Shown: piece after piece, positions 16,001 through 24,489 of the stretch
Layout: every line of letters begins with the position of its first letter
How positions within the stretch are numbered: position 1 is the stretch's first letter
Assembly (NCBI GenBank): GCA_023266165.1
Contig: JAHFRR010000003.1
Coordinates: 1 to 25,857, forward strand
Direction: 5' to 3'
DNA from: Thiotrichales bacterium
GTDB lineage: Bacteria > Pseudomonadota > Gammaproteobacteria > Francisellales > CACEW01
Length of the DNA stretch: 25,857 nucleotides
Program-made: the position numbers and the translations under genes
Notes under the pieces: generated by a model
What the model was told of the DNA's origin: nothing
The model's input: only the letters and a program-made list of their open reading frames with translations
The model's database searches: none

Positions 16001-16030
16001 AACCTTCAAAAACCTTAAAAAACCTTTCGG
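16001..16030. repeat. Phased 10-bp repeats (aacctt) upstream of pepB
   Basis: aaccttcaaa, aaccttaaaa and aacctttcgg are consecutive 10-base units in the A-rich region shared by the AAA-ATPase-like gene and pepB. Further on, tgaattttta is repeated at about 16073 and 16087 and ttattgat is repeated next to each other (16095-16110). A-rich phased repeats may bend DNA; chance repetition in low-complexity DNA is possible. Confidence 0.4.
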
Positions 16031-16124
16031 GGTATTAGCAATTTTTTTTAAAATACGCTATCCTACACATCTTGAATTTTTAATCCTGAATTTTTATTGA
16101 TTTTATTGATCTAGGACGCCCATT

Positions 16125-17408
16125 ATGCACATGAATGTCACCCTCTCCCATCACCCCGCCGCAAAACCTTGGAACCCAGACGCTGCGTTCTCTCTCCAGG
16201 GTACTGACCTGGTTTTTCACATTCCTGAGAATGACCCTTATTTTCTCAGAAAGCTACAGCGTACCGCTAAAACCTGCCAGACCCTACCCTGCCGGAGTTT
16301 TCATCTCAAAGGTAATGCATGGACTTTCGAGCGTCAATGGGCGTTTTATTCAGGGATTTCCCACCCTACCAAACTGGTCTCTATCACGGCTGATCTCACT
16401 GATCCGCTTTATACCCAACGCATTGCAACGGCGACTTGGCTCAAGAAGTTACTCAATGGCACACCCGATGAGATCTACCCCGCGGTGCTGATTCGCGAGA
16501 TTGACGCACATCTCAAATCCCTTACCCCCTACCTGACCTCTCAGTTTATTGAAGGCGAGGATCTCTTATCTCAAGGCTGGATAGGTACCTACACCGTAGG
16601 CAAAGGCAGCCAACATACCCCCGCTATCGCCATTTATGACTACAACCCCACCCAAAACCCCAACGCACCCGTCTCAGCAATTCTGGTGGGCAAAGGCATT
16701 ACCTTTGACTCAGGAGGGTACAGCCTCAAAACCAGTGAAGGCATGATCTCCATGAAAATGGACAAAGGGGGGGCTGTCACCGTGGCCGCTGCTTTAAGCT
16801 TCGCCATTTCACAGGGGTTACGTACTCGTGTGAAAGTCATTATCGCCTCCGCTGAAAACATGGTAAATAGCCGTGCGTACAAGCTAGGTGATATCCTCTC
16901 ATACAAAAACGGTGAAACTGTTGAGATTCTCAATACAGATGCTGAAGGCCGCTTGGTTCTAGCAGATGCACTCCAAATTGCATCTCTGGACAAACCTCAG
17001 TGGATCATCGATGCCGCAACCCTGACAGGGGCGATCGGAACCGCCTTGGCAGATGAGTATTCTGGACTGTTCACCCAGCACAATGCCCTGGCTGAAAAGA
17101 TCTTAGCCGCTGGCAAAACACATCACGACCCCCTCTGGCGCATGCCGTTAGAGGCCTGGCATCGTGACAACCTCCCCTCAGCGTTTGCAAAATTGGCCAA
17201 TGGCAGCATCGCTAAAGGCGGCGGCATTGGAGGTTCCAGCAACGCGGCAGGGTTTCTCACACGCTTCGTTGACCCCAGTATTCCCTTTGCCCATTTAGAC
17301 ATTGCCTACTCGATCTATCACGAGCAAGGCAATAGCCTGTATGGCCCAGGAGCTAACGGGCGGCTCTTCACTGTACTCAGCCATCTTTTGTTGAATCACG
17401 CCCTATAA
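16125..17408 (+). CDS. pepB: Leucyl aminopeptidase family protein, peptidase B type (M17)
   Basis: Zinc/manganese aminopeptidase that removes N-terminal residues from peptides in the cytoplasm. The 427-residue length equals E. coli PepB, and the central region matches it (TVGKGSQHTPAIAIYDYNPT, 157-176). Metal ligands by motif: K190 and D195 (VGKGITFDSGG), D213 (KMDKGG), D272 and E274, with R276, in NTDAEGRLVLAD. AGGA at 16113-16116 is 8 bases before the ATG; a second ATG two codons on is possible. It is followed after 20 bases by ornithine cyclodeaminase, so the two are probably an operon that links peptide use with amino acid conversion. Confidence 0.93.
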   Translation: MHMNVTLSHHPAAKPWNPDAAFSLQGTDLVFHIPENDPYFLRKLQRTAKTCQTLPCRSFHLKGNAWTFERQWAFYSGISHPTKLVSITADLTDPLYTQRIATATWLKKLLNGTPDEIYPAVLIREIDAHLKSLTPYLTSQFIEGEDLLSQGWIGTYTVGKGSQHTPAIAIYDYNPTQNPNAPVSAILVGKGITFDSGGYSLKTSEGMISMKMDKGGAVTVAAALSFAISQGLRTRVKVIIASAENMVNSRAYKLGDILSYKNGETVEILNTDAEGRLVLADALQIASLDKPQWIIDAATLTGAIGTALADEYSGLFTQHNALAEKILAAGKTHHDPLWRMPLEAWHRDNLPSAFAKLANGSIAKGGGIGGSSNAAGFLTRFVDPSIPFAHLDIAYSIYHEQGNSLYGPGANGRLFTVLSHLLLNHAL

Positions 17409-17428
17409 AATGCAGGAGCACCTTTCTC

Positions 17429-18454
17429 ATGAAACTCATCACCGTCACAGATTTGGAAACCCTGGTCGCGACGCATGGTTTTAAAAAATTGACTCAAGAT
17501 CTTGTGACCTATCTCAAAAACGATTTCAGTGATTGGAAGAGCTTTGACAAAAGCCCGCGCCATGCGTGCCATGTGCCTGATGGCGTGATCGAACTGATGC
17601 CCATTTGCAATCATCAGTACTATGCCTTCAAATATGTCAATGGGCACCCTAAAAACCCCCTCTCTGGCAAGCAAACCATTGTCGCCACAGGCCAGCTCTC
17701 ACAGGTTGTGGATGGCCATCCTCTCTTGATCTCTGAGATGACCGTGCTCACAGCGTTTAGAACCGCAGCAACCACGATTTTGGCCACAGACTTTTTAGCG
17801 AGACCAGATAGCCATGTATTAGCGATGATTGGCACAGGCGCACAAAGCGAGTTTCAAACACTGGCCCAGACATTGATACGTGATATCCAAGAAGTCCGTT
17901 TTTTTGATACAGATCCCCTCGCCATGGACAAATATCAAAAAAACCTATCCCATCGAGCCTTCAAACTCACGCGCTGTGAGTCTGCCGAACAAGCCTGTCT
18001 GGGCGCAGACATCATCACCGTCTGCACAGCATGCAAAGGCCATGTGAACGTCATCTGCAATGACTGGATCCAACCAGGGGTACATATCAACGGGCTGGGA
18101 GGCGATTGTCCAGGGAAAACAGAACTCGAGAAATCTTTGCTTTATCGCAGCAAGATTGTCGTCGAATTCCTTCCCCAGTCTATGATTGAGGGGGAGATCC
18201 AACGACTGACACCCACTGAAGTTGCCTCTCATGTCCATGCTGAACTCTGGGAGCTCATCACCCATCAAAAGCCAGGCCGAGAAAACCCTGATGAAATCAC
18301 TTTGTTTGACTCTGTCGGCTTTGCTCTGGAAGACTTTTCAGCGCTCAGACTCACGCACGATCTTGCCAAGATTCACAAAATTGGGCATGACATCGATATG
18401 ATCCCACCACTTTCAGATCCCAAAGACTTGATCTCGGCGATTAAGAATTTTTAG
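17429..18454 (+). CDS. Ornithine cyclodeaminase family protein
   Basis: 341 residues of the ornithine cyclodeaminase/mu-crystallin family: NAD-dependent conversion of L-ornithine to L-proline and ammonia is the leading guess. Visible: K68 in FKYVNGHP, R111 in FRTAATT, the Rossmann nucleotide loop GTGAQSEFQ (135-143), and HINGLGGDCPGKTEL (219-233) with D226 at the position of the catalytic Asp of Pseudomonas OCD. SVGFALEDFSAL near residue 310 is also family-typical. Related enzymes (alanine dehydrogenase, ketimine reductase) share the fold, but the HINGLGGDCPGKTEL segment fits true OCD. It lies 20 bases after pepB, and arginase, which makes ornithine, is 1.2 kb away. Confidence 0.9.
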   Translation: MKLITVTDLETLVATHGFKKLTQDLVTYLKNDFSDWKSFDKSPRHACHVPDGVIELMPICNHQYYAFKYVNGHPKNPLSGKQTIVATGQLSQVVDGHPLLISEMTVLTAFRTAATTILATDFLARPDSHVLAMIGTGAQSEFQTLAQTLIRDIQEVRFFDTDPLAMDKYQKNLSHRAFKLTRCESAEQACLGADIITVCTACKGHVNVICNDWIQPGVHINGLGGDCPGKTELEKSLLYRSKIVVEFLPQSMIEGEIQRLTPTEVASHVHAELWELITHQKPGRENPDEITLFDSVGFALEDFSALRLTHDLAKIHKIGHDIDMIPPLSDPKDLISAIKNF

Positions 18455-18500
18455 TTGCTGCGCAAAGGCAGATAATACAGCTTCGATTTATTTTAGAGAC

Positions 18501-19424
18501 CTATTTCAAATTTTCTTTTTTGATTCTCAAGATCATCTCTTTTGAGAGACCTGTAGACTCAGCGATGATATCATCCTCCAAGCCTTTCAGGAAAAGGTTT
18601 TTTGCAATCACTTCCTTTTCGCGTTGAGCACCCTTCTGCATACCCTCTTGGGTACCTTCTTGAATTCCCTGCGCAAAATATCGTTGTCCAATTTGTTCAG
18701 CGACAGTCATGATAATATCCTCATCTTTGGGTAAGTAATCCAAAAGGGCGATTTTCAAGTCATTTTCTGAGATATCCGCCCTTTCTATAAGATATCTTAT
18801 CACAATACGCCGTTCAGCGTCACCTACCGTTTGCAACGCTTGGATGATCCCACGGTAGTTTTTTGAAAAACTGGGAAGGCGTATGTGTTTAAGAAGAAGC
18901 TCAACAGGGCCAATACCAGCATGGGCCGTGAGCTCTTCGTCAGAAAGGCTGGCTAAGTCAATTAACAGGGGGCAACTGAAATAACGCATGGAGAGCTCTG
19001 GGCTTTCAAAGCAATCTGCGATGTCCATAGAGTAAGGGTAAGGGCGTTTCCCTTGGTAATAGACAATCGAGATGATGGGCGGACATTTTTTAAGGCCATT
19101 GGCATGAACATATTTCAAGAGTTCGCTGGACTGATAGTTGACGGTACGCATAGGCATCATCGCATCTGGCTGTCCTTGATGCTCAAAATGAATCCACAAA
19201 AATCCGAGTTCATCTTGGATTCTCGCTTGATAGACCACATCTGCGATATGCTCATTCAGCGTTTTCTCTTCCTTGTGATCTCCGCTCAACTGGTAAAGCT
19301 CCAGGGTGTCCCAATGGATCAGCTTCTGGATGTCTTCTGGTAGATAGGTTTTTAAAAGCGGGATGACAAATGAGGCTTGTCTGAGCAGCAGTTTGAACGT
19401 ATGGTCATGATCGTTTTTGGACAT
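18501..19424 (-). CDS. Rpn family recombination-promoting nuclease (YhgA-like)
   Basis: 307 residues, full length for the family. N-terminus HDHTFKLLLRQASFVIPLL is typical; the PD-(D/E)XK core shows D62 (IADVVYQARI), then FLWIHFEHQGQPD with E81 and Q83. The C-terminus has the usual Gly/Glu/Gln repeats (QEGTQEGMQKGAQ, about 255-267) and a helix-turn-helix-like end (IAESTGLSKEMILRI). In E. coli, Rpn proteins are DNA endonucleases that raise RecA-independent recombination and are tied to mobile DNA and phage defence. The ATG at 19424 has AAAGG about 10 bases upstream. It is inserted, in opposite orientation, between ornithine cyclodeaminase and arginase. Confidence 0.93.
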   Translation of the reverse strand: MSKNDHDHTFKLLLRQASFVIPLLKTYLPEDIQKLIHWDTLELYQLSGDHKEEKTLNEHIADVVYQARIQDELGFLWIHFEHQGQPDAMMPMRTVNYQSSELLKYVHANGLKKCPPIISIVYYQGKRPYPYSMDIADCFESPELSMRYFSCPLLIDLASLSDEELTAHAGIGPVELLLKHIRLPSFSKNYRGIIQALQTVGDAERRIVIRYLIERADISENDLKIALLDYLPKDEDIIMTVAEQIGQRYFAQGIQEGTQEGMQKGAQREKEVIAKNLFLKGLEDDIIAESTGLSKEMILRIKKENLK

Positions 19425-19473
19425 AAAAAGCTGCCTTTTTCTTTTGATTCACAGGAGAAATTTTAAAACAAAC

Positions 19474-19487
19474 TGAATACAAATTGT
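19474..19487. promoter_or_regulatory. ArgR-box-like site upstream of arginase
   Basis: TGAATACAAATTGT resembles the ArgR half-site pair TGAAT-N4-ATTCA (8 of the 10 fixed positions). It overlaps the symmetric ATACAA-A-TTGTAT (19477-19489). It is 146 bases before the arginase ATG and 50 before the Rpn start. ArgR control of arginase would make sense, but one imperfect site is weak evidence. Confidence 0.25.
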
Positions 19488-19633
19488 ATCACTATGCCTA
19501 TAAAATGTAAACAACTGCCGTTTCTCGGAAGTTTCATAGGGCAGCCCTGCCAGATCGCCTGAATAAGCTTTACGAAACAGGGGGTTTATGCAAAAATACC
19601 CACACCTCATCGCCACCCATAGGATATGACCCC

Positions 19634-20521
19634 ATGCACCTACCCCATCCCACACGCCCCTTGACCGTGATCGGTTCTGGCATTGGACAATGCGGGCGAA
19701 TCATCGGGTGCGAGCACGCTCCTGAGGTTATTCTACACGCCCTTGCAGGCCAAGCGGTTCAACACGCCATTCGACCTGATAGCCATCTTTTATATTATCG
19801 TGGCGATGCACATGATCTTAACGCTCAACAAGCTTATTTTACCCAAATCGCGCAACTGACTGAGCAGACGCTCGCACATCACCAGTTCCCTTTACTGCTG
19901 GGTGGAGACCATGCCTGCGCTATCGGGACGTGGAGTGGCGCCAGCCATTACCTTCAAACCCACAAAAATGCCCCCTTAAGCCTGATTTGGGTGGATGCCC
20001 ATTTAGATGCTCATCGGCCTGACACCTCACCTTCAGGAAATCTACACGGCATGCCAGTCGCCCATCTCTTGGGGCATGGCGCTCAAGCGCTGTGCGAGAT
20101 TTTATCCCACACCCCAAAGCTCAAGCCAGAATATTTAGTGTATTTCGGGATACGCTCTTTCGAAACACCCGAGCTTGAATTACTCACGAAGCTGGGTGTC
20201 AAAATTTATTACCAGCATGAGTTAACACCTCAGCGCTTTCAAGCCAACTTTACAGCCGAATATGCACGTTTGGTCAACGCTACAGGCCAAGTGGGTATTA
20301 GCCTAGATCTCGATGGTTTAGATGCCACAGAGATCATTGCTGTTGGCACCCCAGAGGGCGAAGGCATTGGTATTCACTCGTTTTTAAACACCCTCAAAAA
20401 CTGTGACTTAACCTCTCTGTTGGCTTTTGAGATCGCGGAGTACAACCCTCAACTGGATACGTATCGGCACTCTTTGCAATTTATCATTGAATTGATTAAA
20501 GTCTTAAACCATGGAATTTGA
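19634..20521 (+). CDS. rocF: Arginase
   Basis: Ureohydrolase that converts arginine to ornithine and urea, with a two-manganese centre. 295 residues. Metal ligands: H93 (GGDHA), D121, H123 and D125 (VDAHLDAH), D225 and D227 (SLDLDGLD). SGNLHGMP (134-141) with H138 marks arginase over agmatinase. AGGA at 19622-19625 is 9 bases before the ATG. The stop overlaps the start of the following SIS gene by 11 bases. The product is the substrate of the ornithine cyclodeaminase coded at 17429-18454. Confidence 0.93.
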   Translation: MHLPHPTRPLTVIGSGIGQCGRIIGCEHAPEVILHALAGQAVQHAIRPDSHLLYYRGDAHDLNAQQAYFTQIAQLTEQTLAHHQFPLLLGGDHACAIGTWSGASHYLQTHKNAPLSLIWVDAHLDAHRPDTSPSGNLHGMPVAHLLGHGAQALCEILSHTPKLKPEYLVYFGIRSFETPELELLTKLGVKIYYQHELTPQRFQANFTAEYARLVNATGQVGISLDLDGLDATEIIAVGTPEGEGIGIHSFLNTLKNCDLTSLLAFEIAEYNPQLDTYRHSLQFIIELIKVLNHGI

Positions 20522-21926
20522 CCTTAAAACCTGGGCGAAGCTCTATCAAACCGAACCACCTCTCACGACAGAGACGCCCCATTCAGCAACGCGCGAGCTC
20601 TCGCAGCTTGCCCTTGAGGATCTCCCCCGCGCACTGGCGCTTTGGCAAAGCATCGATCAAGCGACGGTGCAACAATTTCAGCACTATTTACCCCAGATCC
20701 AACGACTTCAACAGCCTATCCTAGAGAGTGCTTATACCGCCAGAGTTTTTCTGGTTGGCTGTGGTTCCAGCGGAAGGCTCGCCTACTGGATGCAAGCGTA
20801 TCTACGAGAAACCCACCCTAATCTCAAGATCATCGCACTGTTAGCCGGTGGAACCGGAGCGCTCATTCGCTCTCAAGAAGGGATTGAAGACAGCCTCACT
20901 CAAGGGGAAAATGCGTTAAAGCCTTACCAGCTCACTGCCCACGATTATGTGATAGGCCTTGCAGCCAGCGGACGTACACCGTACGTGTTAGGCGCTTTGA
21001 CCGCTGCCGTTCACGCCCAATCGGGCGCTTTACTCATGCTCAATAACCCGCTTCATCAAGTGAAACCAAGGCTCAAAAACCCTGAGCTTTTAGATCAGAT
21101 CCAAACGCTGGTGTTAGACGTGGGCCCTATGGCATTAACCGGTAGTACACGGTTACAAGCTACGACGGCACTCCAGCTGGCTTTACTGGTTTTGTTAGAT
21201 CCTGATTTTGATTTTGTACACTTTCAAACTTTCTTTAATACACTGGACTTCCAGGCCCTAGCGCCTTTGATTCGATATGAGTCTGAGATCCTGAACCAAC
21301 CTGGCTTTCCCGTTCTAAAAAACCCTCTGGAGTATCAGAGCGATCCCATCTGCCTCTTGACTGTCTTAGCGGATTTAACCGAGCGTGCCCCAACATTTAA
21401 TTTACCTCCCATCACACCTACTCCCTCTGCCTCTCCCTGGCAAATTAAAACAAAAAATCAAGCAGATATGGCCCAGCTCAGCCAATTGGCAACCTTTACC
21501 CTACCTGAAGCCCCTACGCCTTATCAGCTGAAAATTCAAATAGATTTTATAGACCCTCTGAGCCAGGCTGCGCTTCCGGCCATTCAGAGATTCTCAAATC
21601 AAGCCTGTTTAAGCCTACCCAACACGCTCCCCTTAGCCTATTCACAGTTGGCACTCAAATGCCTTTTGAACGCCCACTCAACACTGACCTTAGGGCGACT
21701 TGGGTATTTCTCAGGAAACCAAATGACTCATCTCTCCCCCAGCAATGCCAAGTTGATTGACCGTGCGATCCGCTACGCCTTAGCCTATGCGCCCCAAGGA
21801 ATGACCTATGAATCTGCCGCACAGATCGCACTGAGCCTGATACAGACCCCTTCAACAGGAACCTCCATCGTAGAGCGATTAACCGCTGCGTTGTGTGAAG
21901 CCTCTCTTTGCAGCCCTTCAAGATAA
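20511..21926 (+). CDS. SIS-domain protein of the MurQ/GCKR family
   Basis: 471 residues, much longer than MurQ (about 300). The SIS domain has GCGSSGRLAYWMQAY (83-97), EGIEDS (123-128), GLAASGRTPYV (149-159) and LTGSTRLQATTA (209-220), each matching MurQ MurNAc-6-phosphate etherase. At the place of the MurQ general base Glu83 there is Y97, while the second Glu (E114) is kept as E126, so etherase activity is doubtful. In MurQ the GSTR motif leads directly to a C-terminal KxxLNxxST region; here about 150 residues are inserted and the equivalent (LALKCLLNAHSTLTLGRLGY, 380-399, with NAKLIDRA) comes later, like the two-part vertebrate glucokinase regulator. Possibly a sugar-phosphate-binding regulator. 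Start overlaps arginase by 11 bases. Confidence 0.85.
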   Translation: MEFDLKTWAKLYQTEPPLTTETPHSATRELSQLALEDLPRALALWQSIDQATVQQFQHYLPQIQRLQQPILESAYTARVFLVGCGSSGRLAYWMQAYLRETHPNLKIIALLAGGTGALIRSQEGIEDSLTQGENALKPYQLTAHDYVIGLAASGRTPYVLGALTAAVHAQSGALLMLNNPLHQVKPRLKNPELLDQIQTLVLDVGPMALTGSTRLQATTALQLALLVLLDPDFDFVHFQTFFNTLDFQALAPLIRYESEILNQPGFPVLKNPLEYQSDPICLLTVLADLTERAPTFNLPPITPTPSASPWQIKTKNQADMAQLSQLATFTLPEAPTPYQLKIQIDFIDPLSQAALPAIQRFSNQACLSLPNTLPLAYSQLALKCLLNAHSTLTLGRLGYFSGNQMTHLSPSNAKLIDRAIRYALAYAPQGMTYESAAQIALSLIQTPSTGTSIVERLTAALCEASLCSPSR

Positions 21927-21935
21927 CGCTATACT
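21908..21935 (+). promoter_or_regulatory. Predicted promoter of nadK inside the end of the SIS gene
   Basis: TTGCAG (21908-21913) and TATACT (21930-21935) are 16 bases apart. The -10 matches 5 of 6 consensus bases, the -35 only 3. Transcription would start near 21942, 24 bases before the nadK ATG, separating nadK-recN-rlmH from the arginase unit. Confidence 0.4.
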
Positions 21936-21965
21936 GACCCCATGATATCCCTTTCAGGAGCATTT

Positions 21966-22802
21966 ATGCCTGCGTTTCGTCATATTGGGCTTTTTTGTCT
22001 GAAAGGCCATGCGCAAAGCCAAGAAACTCTCGAGAGTTTACAACAGCAGCTTGAAGCGCGTCACTATCAAGTCTCTCTTTATCCATTGACATCTCCTGAA
22101 ACAGATCCTGAAAAAACCCCTGTTGATGTGGTGATTTCGATTGGAGGGGATGGCACACTCTTGCGTATCGCACGAGGCCTGTCTTTGCAAGGCATTCCTG
22201 TGATCGGCATCAATCGCGGCACCCTAGGCTTTTTAACTGATATTTTGCCCCACCAGATTCTTTCTCACCTGATCCCGATGCTCGAGGGCCATGCACAAGA
22301 AAGCCAGCGCTTTTTGCTCGAAGGAAGTTCTCCTCAGCATTCAAAAAAAAATAACGCCCTCAATGATATTGTCTTGTTTTCAGGGCAAGCATCACTGCTA
22401 GAGTTTGAACTCAGGATTGACGGCGAGTTTGTGTATCGACAACGCTCTGACGGCTTGATTATCTCAACCCCGACAGGCTCTACCGCCTATGCACTCTCGG
22501 CAGGTGGCCCTGTCCTCACTCCTGATGTGGACGCCATTTTACTTGTCCCCAAATCTCCCCACGCCTTGTCTTTTCGCCCCCTGGTGATCCCCAGCCATCA
22601 AAACATTCAACTGGAAGTCATCAACTATCGAGATCAAGCCCCTAAAATTAGCTTTGATGGGCATGAAGAGTGGGTTTTAGAACGCGAGGAGCTTTTTACT
22701 ATTTCACGTCAAGCCAAGCCGCTCCGGCTCTTGCATCCAAAAACCCATAATGATTACCAAGTGCTACGCAGCAAGCTGCATTGGTCTGTGATGCCCACCT
22801 GA
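21966..22802 (+). CDS. nadK: NAD kinase
   Basis: Phosphorylates NAD to NADP with ATP; cytoplasmic. 278 residues. Motifs: GGDGT (60-64, binding of nucleotide), NRGTLGFLTD (83-92), NDIVLF, the catalytic-core segment RSDGLIISTPTGSTAYALS, and a late FDG. Start chosen as the ATG at 21966 because CAGGAG at 21955-21960 is 5 bases in front; an ATG at 21942 would lack a binding site and add eight residues. A possible promoter overlaps the end of the SIS gene. The nadK-recN order is common in gammaproteobacteria. Confidence 0.96.
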   Translation: MPAFRHIGLFCLKGHAQSQETLESLQQQLEARHYQVSLYPLTSPETDPEKTPVDVVISIGGDGTLLRIARGLSLQGIPVIGINRGTLGFLTDILPHQILSHLIPMLEGHAQESQRFLLEGSSPQHSKKNNALNDIVLFSGQASLLEFELRIDGEFVYRQRSDGLIISTPTGSTAYALSAGGPVLTPDVDAILLVPKSPHALSFRPLVIPSHQNIQLEVINYRDQAPKISFDGHEEWVLEREELFTISRQAKPLRLLHPKTHNDYQVLRSKLHWSVMPT

Positions 22803-22857
22803 GCCTATCTTAAATTAAAAACCTTAAAAATTAAAAACCAAAAGAGATTGTGAGACA

Positions 22858-24489
22858 ATGCTGATAGAGTTAAGCCTTGAAAACTTCACCCTGATTGAGT
22901 CCCAGACGCTGCGCTTATCTTCAGGTATGACCGTCATTACAGGCGAAACGGGTGCGGGGAAATCGATTTGGGTGGACGCTCTCAATTTGCTACTGGGCGC
23001 CCGAGGCGATGCCCACTTTGTACGCCATCAAACCCCCTACGCGCGATTACGTGCGATCTTCAAGATCCCCGGCGAAACTCAAGACATCTTGCTTGAGCGC
23101 GTGATTCACGCCGATGGTAAATCTAAGGCCTCCATCCAAAACATCCCTTGCTCGTTACAGCAACTCAAGCAAACAGGGACAAAACTGATGGGTATTCATG
23201 GCCAGCATGAGCATCAAGCCTTACTCAACCTGGAGAGACAAGCGAGTCTACTCGATCAATTTGGCGGACACCACCCTCTCTTAGCGCTTTTATCTCAGAT
23301 CACAGAAGATTTAAAAGCCGCATCCACTGAACGCACCACTGTCTTGGAGCAGCAACAAAAAGCGCAGCATGCCTTGACCCTCCTAGACTATCAAATTCAG
23401 GAATTAGAAGCCGTGGGCCTGAAAGATCTGGATCTCCAAGCCCTGGATGCCGAGCTGAGCCGATTGACCCATGCTATCACCCTGCAAACGACCACACAGC
23501 ACATCTCAGAGGCACTGCTTCATGCTGAAGAGGCAGTGTGTGCTCCCCTACAGAGGATGCTCTCAGAGCTCACCCCCTTACTCAAACACGACCCAGCGCT
23601 TCAAGACCCGCGAGATCGATTACACGCAGCGGTGTTAGAGCTAGCAGAACTAGGCCATGACATGGCGCGCTATAGCGAGCGCATGGCGTTTGATCCTGCG
23701 CGACTTGCCCATCTGGAGGCACAGTTCTTACGATTTTCAGATCTGGCCCGCAAACACCATATTGATATTCAAGATCTGCCCCAGCATCTCACCCATCTGC
23801 TGGCAGAGCGCGCATGCTTTGAAGATCTCGGGGAGCGCTTGATCCAGTTGGATCAGACCCTTTCAAGGCAAAAGCAAGCCTATCTCACAACCGCCACCGA
23901 ACTCTCTCACCAGCGTGCGATCAGCGCACACGCACTGGCCCAGCGTATCGACGCCCTATTGCCTGAGATTGCCATTCATCAAGGGCGTTTTGAGGTGAGA
24001 CTGACCTCCAAACCCTTACACCTCTATAGCCCACTGGGATTGGAGTCGGGGGAATTCTGGATGTCAACCAATCCAGGGCAGCCGCTCTCCCCGATCAGCC
24101 AAATTGTTTCTGGAGGGGAGCTTTCTCGCATCAGCCTGGCCCTCCAGCGGGTGATGGATGCTCAAGCCCCCCTCCCCACACGTATCTTTGATGAAGTCGA
24201 TGTGGGCATCAGTGGCGCCATCGCTGAGCAGATAGGGAGATTGCTCAAGCGCTTAAGCCAACACACCCAAGTCTTGTGTATCACTCACCTCCCTCAAGTT
24301 GCAGCACTGGCAGATCATCATTTTCAAATCCAAAAACATCATCACACCCATCATGCCTACTCAACGGTCACAGAAGTCACAGGTCAAGCCCGCGTGAGAG
24401 CCTTAGCAGAACTGATGGGCGGTCTTGAGATCACAGCCCTGACCCTCTCCAATGCACAAGCCTGGCTAGATCAAGCAGGCCTTTCATGA
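22858..24489 (+). CDS. recN: DNA repair protein RecN
   Basis: SMC-like ATPase that helps repair double-strand breaks by RecA-dependent recombination. 543 residues, normal length. Walker A GETGAGKS (29-36) near the N-terminus, a long helical coiled-coil middle (about 150-370), then the signature VSGGELSRISLAL (417-429), Walker B with FDEVDVGISG (444-453) and a D-loop/His segment ITHLPQVAALADHH. No LexA-box is visible in the 55-base gap after nadK, where a 12-base direct repeat (aaattaaaaacc, 22812-22823 and 22828-22839) is present instead. The stop overlaps the next start as ATGA. Confidence 0.97.
   Translation: MLIELSLENFTLIESQTLRLSSGMTVITGETGAGKSIWVDALNLLLGARGDAHFVRHQTPYARLRAIFKIPGETQDILLERVIHADGKSKASIQNIPCSLQQLKQTGTKLMGIHGQHEHQALLNLERQASLLDQFGGHHPLLALLSQITEDLKAASTERTTVLEQQQKAQHALTLLDYQIQELEAVGLKDLDLQALDAELSRLTHAITLQTTTQHISEALLHAEEAVCAPLQRMLSELTPLLKHDPALQDPRDRLHAAVLELAELGHDMARYSERMAFDPARLAHLEAQFLRFSDLARKHHIDIQDLPQHLTHLLAERACFEDLGERLIQLDQTLSRQKQAYLTTATELSHQRAISAHALAQRIDALLPEIAIHQGRFEVRLTSKPLHLYSPLGLESGEFWMSTNPGQPLSPISQIVSGGELSRISLALQRVMDAQAPLPTRIFDEVDVGISGAIAEQIGRLLKRLSQHTQVLCITHLPQVAALADHHFQIQKHHHTHHAYSTVTEVTGQARVRALAELMGGLEITALTLSNAQAWLDQAGLS

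Noticed and set aside
19588..19629. 13-codon leader peptide before arginase
   Set aside because: AGGGGG is only 3 bases from its ATG, the peptide has a single Arg, and no alternative hairpins for attenuation were found.
19449..19655. Minus-strand open frame of 68 codons across the Rpn/arginase gap
   Set aside because: It overlaps the arginase start, has no ribosome binding site and resembles no family I know.
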